Assembly: GCA_019409045.1 (NCBI GenBank)
Contig: DXVG01000048.1
Span: 1-9,526, forward strand
Source of the DNA: Clostridiales bacterium
GTDB taxonomy: Bacteria; Bacillota; Clostridia; Christensenellales; Aristaeellaceae
Length of the DNA: 9,526 bases
Direction of reading: 5' to 3'
The notes beneath the pieces are model-generated. The model did no database searches, was not told the origin of the DNA, and worked only from the letters and a program-made list of their open reading frames with translations. The translations under genes and the position numbers were made by a program. Each line of letters begins with the position of its first letter. The stretch's first letter is position 1. This document shows positions 6,420 through 9,526 of the stretch, piece after piece.

Positions 6420-6449
6420 ATTATATCATGCGCGGGTTTTTGTCGTCAA
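6420..6449 (-). promoter_or_regulatory. Promoter of toxin 1
   Basis: On the minus strand, TTGACG (6449-6444), an 18-bp spacer and TATAAT (6425-6420). Expected start about 6413 gives a 5' UTR of about 72 nt before the toxin ATG at 6341. It is almost identical to the module 2 promoter 340 bp away. Confidence 0.85.
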
Positions 6450-6452
6450 TCC

Positions 6453-6480
6453 AAAACCGCGAGGTCTTTCGCGTCCGCGG
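6453..6480 (-). terminator. Probable intrinsic terminator at the end of toxin module 2
   Basis: On the minus strand, CCGCG (6480-6476) pairs with CGCGG (6461-6457) to close a hairpin, followed by four T (6456-6453). It is the counterpart of the terminator at 6101-6133 but has a weaker inner stem and a shorter T-run, so read-through into module 1 is more likely. Confidence 0.6.
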
Positions 6481-6482
6481 CG

Positions 6483-6511
6483 TTGACTTTCGCGGTATTT
6501 CGTGCTATAAT
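6483..6511 (+). promoter_or_regulatory. Promoter of antisense (antitoxin) RNA 2
   Basis: TTGACT (6483-6488), a 17-bp spacer and TATAAT (6506-6511) on the plus strand; expected start about 6518. The flanks match the module 1 antisense promoter closely, from the GCGGCG ahead of the -35 box to GGGATGACGC after the start. Confidence 0.88.
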
Positions 6512-6517
6512 GACGGC

Positions 6518-6612
6518 AGGAAGGGATGACGCAATCGGTGCTTGCACCGCCCCGACCTGTGTCAGAGTTTGAAGCGCCGTGTATTGCGAGTACACGGCGC
6601 TTCGCTTTACTT
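6518..6612 (+). ncRNA. Predicted antisense RNA 2 (type I antitoxin), about 95 nt
   Basis: Begins downstream of the near-consensus promoter and contains a small hairpin (CGGTG-CTTG-CACCG at 6536-6549). It should end at a perfect 13-bp hairpin (GAAGCGCCGTGTA at 6571-6583, complement at 6591-6603, loop TTGCGAG) followed by GCTTTACTTCTT. It is complementary to the 3' UTR and final codons of the toxin 2 mRNA. Its body does not resemble antisense RNA 1, although both start with the same ~16 nt, so each would be expected to act mainly on its own toxin. The ends are inferred. Confidence 0.7.
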
Positions 6613-6681
6613 CTTCATGCTGATCGCAATCAGCAAGCCGAGCATCGTCAGAACGACCATGAGCATTTCATAATCCGTCAT
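6607..6681 (-). CDS. Small hydrophobic type I toxin 2 (TxpA/BsrG/holin-like toxin type), 24 aa
   Basis: A 24-residue peptide with start MTDYEML identical to toxin 1, a different membrane core (MVVLTMLGLLIAIS, about residues 8-21) and a MKK end. The ribosome site AAAGGGGGTGATC (6697-6685) differs by one base from that of toxin 1. Promoter-to-ATG spacing is the same in both modules (79 nt from the -10 box). The genes evidently arose by duplication, but the cores and C-termini have diverged, with this copy four residues shorter. Membrane insertion and toxicity are inferred from the family and from the convergent antisense promoter at 6483. It is the first unit after dit. Confidence 0.8.
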   Translation of the reverse strand: MTDYEMLMVVLTMLGLLIAISMKK

Positions 6682-6687
6682 GACGAT

Positions 6688-6714
6688 CACCCCCTTTGGT
6701 AAACGCCGGGGGCG
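6688..6714 (-). promoter_or_regulatory. Shine-Dalgarno of toxin 2, sequestered in a hairpin
   Basis: On the minus strand, CGCCCCC (6714-6708) can pair with GGGGGTG (6694-6688), giving a 7-bp stem with one G-U pair around a 13-nt loop. Compared with module 1 (CCTCC with GGAGG), both arms changed together to CCCCC with GGGGG, which supports the stem being selected. Confidence 0.7.
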
Positions 6715-6733
6715 CGAACACCGTGTTTCCTTC

Positions 6734-6758
6734 CTGCCGGGGGGCGATGCCCCGGCAG
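6734..6758 (-). promoter_or_regulatory. Palindrome over the toxin 2 transcription start
   Basis: Arms CTGCCGGGG (6734-6742) and its complement (6750-6758) with a 7-nt centre sit directly after the -10 box, as in module 1. Only the centre differs, by one extra G. A candidate repressor site or 5' mRNA stem. On the plus strand it is not followed by a T-run, so it is not a terminator. Confidence 0.6.
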
Positions 6759-6759
6759 T

Positions 6760-6789
6760 ATTATATCATGCGCGGGTTTTTGTCGTCAA
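6760..6789 (-). promoter_or_regulatory. Promoter of toxin 2
   Basis: On the minus strand, TTGACG (6789-6784), an 18-bp spacer and TATAAT (6765-6760), start about 6753. The -35 box lies only three bases past the dit stop codon, so the cassette abuts the tail gene exactly. Confidence 0.85.
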
Positions 6790-6792
6790 TCG

Positions 6793-7512
6793 TCACAAAT
6801 CCCTCCACCTGGGCGTCACCGTGATCTTCGTCACGTCCCCCGTCCACGATACGATGTTCTCCCCCGGCGCGAGCGCGGGGAAGTTATCGTCCACGAGCGT
6901 CACCTTGCCGTTGAGCAGCGCCGTCTCGGTGAGGTTGAAACAATCCCCCAGCTCGCTGTCGATGATGATCCCGTCCTCCAGTCCCTCGATCTCCACGATC
7001 TGCGTGCCGATGGTCAGCACCACATCCCCCTCGCCCTCGATCTTAAAGCGCGGCGCGCTTTTGCAGGTGCCGGGATTTAAGATGGTGGTCGGCGAGGCGG
7101 TGATCTCCACGTCCTGCGCGCTTTTATGGTACAAAAACGGCTGGCAGTCGAACGTGACGGTGAAGCTCTGGTTGACGAAGCGGTTCATGGCCGCGGAGCG
7201 GGAGAACTCCTTGGTCACGCGCGCGCGGTAGAAGCGGTCGGGGTCGTCGGAAAAGCGCAGCTCGCCCGCGCCGCGCAGCCACGCATGTATCGCGGCCATG
7301 TCCGCATCGTCGGTCGTCTGACACTGCACGCGCGTGAGCACGTTGTCAAAGCCGCCGTCCGCCGACCACAGATAGCCGCTGCGCCCCGGCACCTCGACGA
7401 GCTCTCCCCGCTCGGCCGGGTGATAGCGCACCGGCATGGAGAGCAGGCGCACGCCCTTGTCGGTATTGCGCGCGCCCGCGAATTCAAACCATACGGATTC
7501 CAGCTTTTTCAT
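6793..7512 (-). CDS. Distal tail protein (Dit, siphovirus tail component)
   Basis: A 239-residue protein of the Sipho_tail/Dit family, which forms the hexameric ring joining tail tube to the tail tip. Family-like elements appear in order: an N-terminal strand MKKLESVWFEF, the ELVEVPGRSGYL motif (~37-48), a middle region ending in FTVTFDCQPFLYH (~117-129), then ILNPGTCKSAPRFKIEGEGD (~144-163) opening the C-terminal galectin-like domain, and the closing FPALAPGENIVSW and PRWRDL. The ATG at 7512 overlaps the tape measure stop (ATGA), so translation is probably coupled. An ATG 15 nt upstream is possible but less well placed. The stop codon at 6793 is followed at once by the toxin 2 promoter. Confidence 0.9.
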   Translation of the reverse strand: MKKLESVWFEFAGARNTDKGVRLLSMPVRYHPAERGELVEVPGRSGYLWSADGGFDNVLTRVQCQTTDDADMAAIHAWLRGAGELRFSDDPDRFYRARVTKEFSRSAAMNRFVNQSFTVTFDCQPFLYHKSAQDVEITASPTTILNPGTCKSAPRFKIEGEGDVVLTIGTQIVEIEGLEDGIIIDSELGDCFNLTETALLNGKVTLVDDNFPALAPGENIVSWTGDVTKITVTPRWRDL

Positions 7513-8543
7513 GTTCTGATCCCCCATCCCGCGGCGACGCGCTTTGCGCGCGCGTTGGAAACGCGGTCGTTTGCGTCCGCCGTGGCCTCGGCGATCTTGC
7601 GGTCGCTGATGTAGAGCCCCACGTTGAGCGGCATTGGAGCATCCTCCCCCGCCGCGCGGGCCGCGTCGGTCTGTGCGGGGGCGGCCGCCGCGCGCGCGGG
7701 AAGGTCCGCCGCGCCGATGAGCGAGCCTGTGAGGCTGCGCACCGTGCGCTGCGCCTCGCGGATGCTCTTCTCGTAGCCGAGTATGAAGCCCTCGCCGGTG
7801 TAGCGGCCGGAGCGCATGAATTCCTTCGACGGCGAGGAGATGCCCATCGCCGCGTTGAACGCCGCGGTGATCGCGCGCGCAGCGGCGCGCGCGGCGCTCT
7901 TCATCGCGCCCACGCGGCTGTTGAAGCCCCGGATCCAGCCGTTCGCGGTGCTGCTTCCGGAGGAGGCGGCCGCCGCCGAGGCGTTCATGGCCGCGCCGAC
8001 GCCGGACACGGCCGCGGAGGCTGCGCCGGCGAACATGGGCTGCGCGGACAAAAGCGCGCCGACGCCCGCCAGCGCCGTCCACAGAAGCCGCGCGGCGACC
8101 AGGGCGGCCAGCCCCTGCCAGTCCGCGCCCGCCACGCCGGGGCGAAGCACGCCCTCGTTGAGCGTTGCGCGCAGCGCCTCCGCCGCGCCCGCCAGCGCCT
8201 CCGGCCGCCCGGCAAAGGCGCGGATGAGCAGCGCGGATATGTCCAGTTCGGCCCAGACCGGCGCGTTGAGCACCGCCGTGCTCCACGCGTTCGCCATGGC
8301 GCTTCCCAGCGCGGCGGCGACGGACGCGCCGTCGCCTGTGTCCGCGCCGTCGCCGGGGCCAAGGAGAGCCTCGCGCAGCGCGAGCCCGACGCCGCGCACA
8401 GACGCGCTCCACGCCTCGGCCGCCGCGGCGGTCGCGCCGGGCAGGCCGTCGAGCGTTGTGCGCACGGCGGCGTCCACCGAGCGCAGCGTCTCCAGAAAGG
8501 CGCTGTCGTCGCCCGTGATCCTGATCTTTACGCTATCGGCCAT
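7509..8543 (-). CDS. Short tail tape measure protein
   Basis: A 344-residue protein in the tape measure slot directly before dit. The N-terminus (VKIRITGDDSAFLETLRSVD, ~5-24) is the usual tape-measure opening. A hydrophobic, Ala/Gly-rich stretch (~144-184) could be membrane-active during DNA entry. The C-terminal half has GISSPSKEFMRSGRYTGEGF (~234-253), a hallmark of Firmicutes tape measures, and ends with GLYISDRKIAEATADANDRV-like sequence. Most siphophage tape measures are far longer (about 600 to over 1000 residues), and the long helical middle is missing here, yet both ends and the frame are intact. By the known ~0.15 nm per residue scaling the tail would be about 50 nm. A natural internal deletion is the alternative. 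Start ATG 8543 follows GGTGAGG. Confidence 0.82.
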   Translation of the reverse strand: MADSVKIRITGDDSAFLETLRSVDAAVRTTLDGLPGATAAAAEAWSASVRGVGLALREALLGPGDGADTGDGASVAAALGSAMANAWSTAVLNAPVWAELDISALLIRAFAGRPEALAGAAEALRATLNEGVLRPGVAGADWQGLAALVAARLLWTALAGVGALLSAQPMFAGAASAAVSGVGAAMNASAAAASSGSSTANGWIRGFNSRVGAMKSAARAAARAITAAFNAAMGISSPSKEFMRSGRYTGEGFILGYEKSIREAQRTVRSLTGSLIGAADLPARAAAAPAQTDAARAAGEDAPMPLNVGLYISDRKIAEATADANDRVSNARAKRVAAGWGIRT

Positions 8544-8557
8544 GTCGCCTCACCGCC

Positions 8558-8992
8558 CTATGCAGATGTCTGCTCCGGCCGCGGGATCGCGGGGATGCCC
8601 CCCTCCGGGCCGCCGCGCAGAAGCGATGTCATCTCCGAGATGGGCGCGATCGCGTCCGAGAGCGCGCGAAACTCCGCCGCCAGCGCCTCGGACCGCTCCT
8701 CCCGGAGCCTTCGGCTGTGCGCGTCAAAGGCGTCGAGCACGCCGAAGTAGATCGCGTCCACGCGGTCCACGTTGAGCTTCCTGCCGCCGCCAAACAGCCT
8801 GCGCACGGCCTGCTTGCCCAACAGCAGCTTGAGCTGCTCGATCTCCATCTCGTGCTGCATGCGCCCGCCCTGCACGGCGAGCTCCTCAACGCGGCGCATC
8901 CTCTCCAGAAGCTCCACGGTCTTGGGGGATACGCGGTAGTCTTCGCCCTCGATCTCCACGGTCACGGGGCGTATCTGCGTTTCGATGTGCAT
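8558..8992 (-). CDS. Putative tail assembly chaperone-like protein
   Basis: A 144-residue, mostly helical charged protein: a short beta-like start (MHIETQIRPVTVEIEGEDY, 1-19), a helix (VSPKTVELLERMRRVEEL, ~21-38), then LLLGKQAVRRLFGGGRKLNVDRVDAIYFGVL (~57-87, split here by the GGG turn) and a C-terminal tail. The RRLFGGGRKLN region and location one gene ahead of the tape measure are typical of small tail-assembly chaperone-like proteins of Firmicutes phages; I think DUF6673-like but cannot confirm it. I prefer ATG 8992 over 9010 because AAAGGAGAGG lies just upstream of 8992 and inside the longer version. The start lies within the Gp15-like gene, a 107-nt overlap in another frame. The role is inferred mainly from position. 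Confidence 0.68.
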   Translation of the reverse strand: MHIETQIRPVTVEIEGEDYRVSPKTVELLERMRRVEELAVQGGRMQHEMEIEQLKLLLGKQAVRRLFGGGRKLNVDRVDAIYFGVLDAFDAHSRRLREERSEALAAEFRALSDAIAPISEMTSLLRGGPEGGIPAIPRPEQTSA

Positions 8993-9526
8993 TTTCCCTC
9001 TCCTTTCCATCCCCGGCGGCCTCGCGCAGCGCGCGCAGTGCGCGCGCCTCCTCCGCCGTCGGCTTGTGCGGCAGGCGAACGCGTTGCTTCGCCCGGCGCA
9101 GCTCCCTGTCGCCGTGCCTGCTCGCGCGCGTTTGCATCACGCGCAGTATGTAGTGGTCGCCGCACAGCGAATTTACCTCCAGAAGAAACTCCCACCAGTG
9201 AAACGGCTCGCGCCGCCGGTAGGACAAATCCAGCCCGCTCTGGTTGCGTATGGCCAGCACCAGAGCGTTTATGTCGTAATCGAAGCTTAAAAGCTCCTCC
9301 GCGTCCGCGTCTGCCTCCTCCCCTCCCTCGCCCAGCATGCTGGGATAGCCGCGCGCGAACTCCATCATCGCGCGCAGCGCCTCGGCGGGCGCCTCGTCCC
9401 GCAGCACGCCGCCGAAGGCCAGCGCCTGCATGCGCGCCAGCGTCCGCGCGTTGTGGCGCGCCTCCTCGGGCGTGCGCACATGCGCATACAGCTCCCGCGC
9501 GCCGTCGAGTATGTCCACCCACTGTC
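8886..9526 (-). CDS. Bacteriophage Gp15-like tail protein (5' end beyond window)
   Basis: An open frame entering from the right edge (codons for Q-W-V-D-I-L at the boundary) and ending at 8886, at least 213 residues. It matches the Gp15 family: ALRAMMEFARGYPSML, then LSFDYDINALVLAIRNQSGL, then the signature PFHWWEFLLEVNSL and a VMQTRASR helix before VRLP. The W near the edge fits the family's N-terminal 'tDFRxW' element, so probably only a short N-terminus is missing. The GTG at 9518 is unlikely to be the true start. The role is in tail assembly ahead of the tape measure. After about REAAGDG the last ~35 residues are Arg/Asp-rich low-complexity sequence translated over the next gene's start, and may not be functional. 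Confidence 0.8.
   Translation of the reverse strand, partial: QWVDILDGARELYAHVRTPEEARHNARTLARMQALAFGGVLRDEAPAEALRAMMEFARGYPSMLGEGGEEADADAEELLSFDYDINALVLAIRNQSGLDLSYRRREPFHWWEFLLEVNSLCGDHYILRVMQTRASRHGDRELRRAKQRVRLPHKPTAEEARALRALREAAGDGKERENAHRNADTPRDRGDRGRRLPRIPQDRGASGEDAPR

Larger units (their letters stand above)
6102..6791. repeat. Tandem direct duplication of a ~345-bp toxin/antisense cassette
   Basis: Units at about 6102-6451 and 6453-6791. Two blocks are nearly identical: the toxin promoter/palindrome (6391-6451 with 6730-6791; one insertion and one substitution) and the antisense promoter/5' end (6131-6185 with 6478-6532; three substitutions). Between them, the toxin ORFs share the 5' codons while the 3' parts and antisense bodies are unlike. 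The units fill the whole Dit-Tal gap. Confidence 0.88.

Noticed and set aside
6186..6572. Plus-strand frame of 128 codons downstream of antisense promoter 1
   Set aside because: No ribosome site, no recognisable domain, and it runs through both regulatory regions and a terminator hairpin. The short antisense RNA explanation fits better. The plus-strand frame at 6680-7231 is rejected likewise, as a shadow of dit.
7513..8412. N-terminal extension of Dit to a 539-codon frame
   Set aside because: The extension overlaps the tape measure gene in another frame and is Arg/Gly/Ala-rich. The Dit family start is at MKKLESVWFEF.
8986..9020. Programmed -1 frameshift site joining Gp15 to the next gene
   Set aside because: The GGGAAAA stretch is not in the phase needed for X XXY YYZ slippage from the Gp15 frame, and -1 slippage would lead into a different frame that ends at 8962.

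Overview
This window is part of the late region of a siphophage-like prophage in a GC-rich Gram-positive host. The tail-protein families (Gp15, short tape measure, Dit, Tal with an SH3 domain), the LLH-type holin and the strong AGGAGG-type ribosome binding sites all point to a high-GC member of the Clostridia/Firmicutes. The host is inferred from gene families and Shine-Dalgarno sequences, not from a species marker. All protein-coding genes lie on the minus strand and read from right to left.

Order of transcription: a Gp15-like tail protein cut by the window edge (to 8886); a small putative tail-assembly chaperone (8992-8558); an unusually short tape measure protein (8543-7509); Dit, the distal tail protein (7512-6793); a 720-bp gap; Tal, a tail-associated lysin/fiber scaffold with an inserted SH3b domain and a long repeat-built C-terminal half (6073-3020); a receptor-binding tail fiber protein (3002-1827); a three-domain endolysin (1739-705); an XhlA-like membrane/coiled-coil protein (663-427); an LLH holin (430-101); and a strong terminator (1-42). 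Genes are tightly packed, with ATGA overlaps at tape measure/Dit and XhlA-like/holin.

The most interesting part is the gap at 6074-6792, between Dit and Tal. It holds two tandem copies of a compact type I toxin-antitoxin-like module of the TxpA/BsrG/'holin-like toxin' kind. Each has a minus-strand sigma-A-type promoter, a palindrome over the start site, an extended Shine-Dalgarno sequence hidden in a hairpin, a 24- or 28-codon hydrophobic ORF starting MTDYEML, and a 3' terminator. Each also has a convergent plus-strand promoter (TTGACT-17-TATAAT) that would make a short antisense RNA over the 3' end of the toxin message. Promoter blocks are almost identical between copies, while toxin and antisense bodies have diverged. 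That suggests duplication followed by separation of specificities. The SD-sequestering stem shows compensating change between copies, and a 10-11-nt self-complementarity joins the 5' and 3' ends of each toxin mRNA.

Together the window encodes tail-tip assembly, host attachment and wall penetration, then lysis, with a probable prophage-maintenance or defence cassette inserted in the tail operon. No RNA genes other than the proposed antisense RNAs, no IS elements and no CRISPR arrays were seen.
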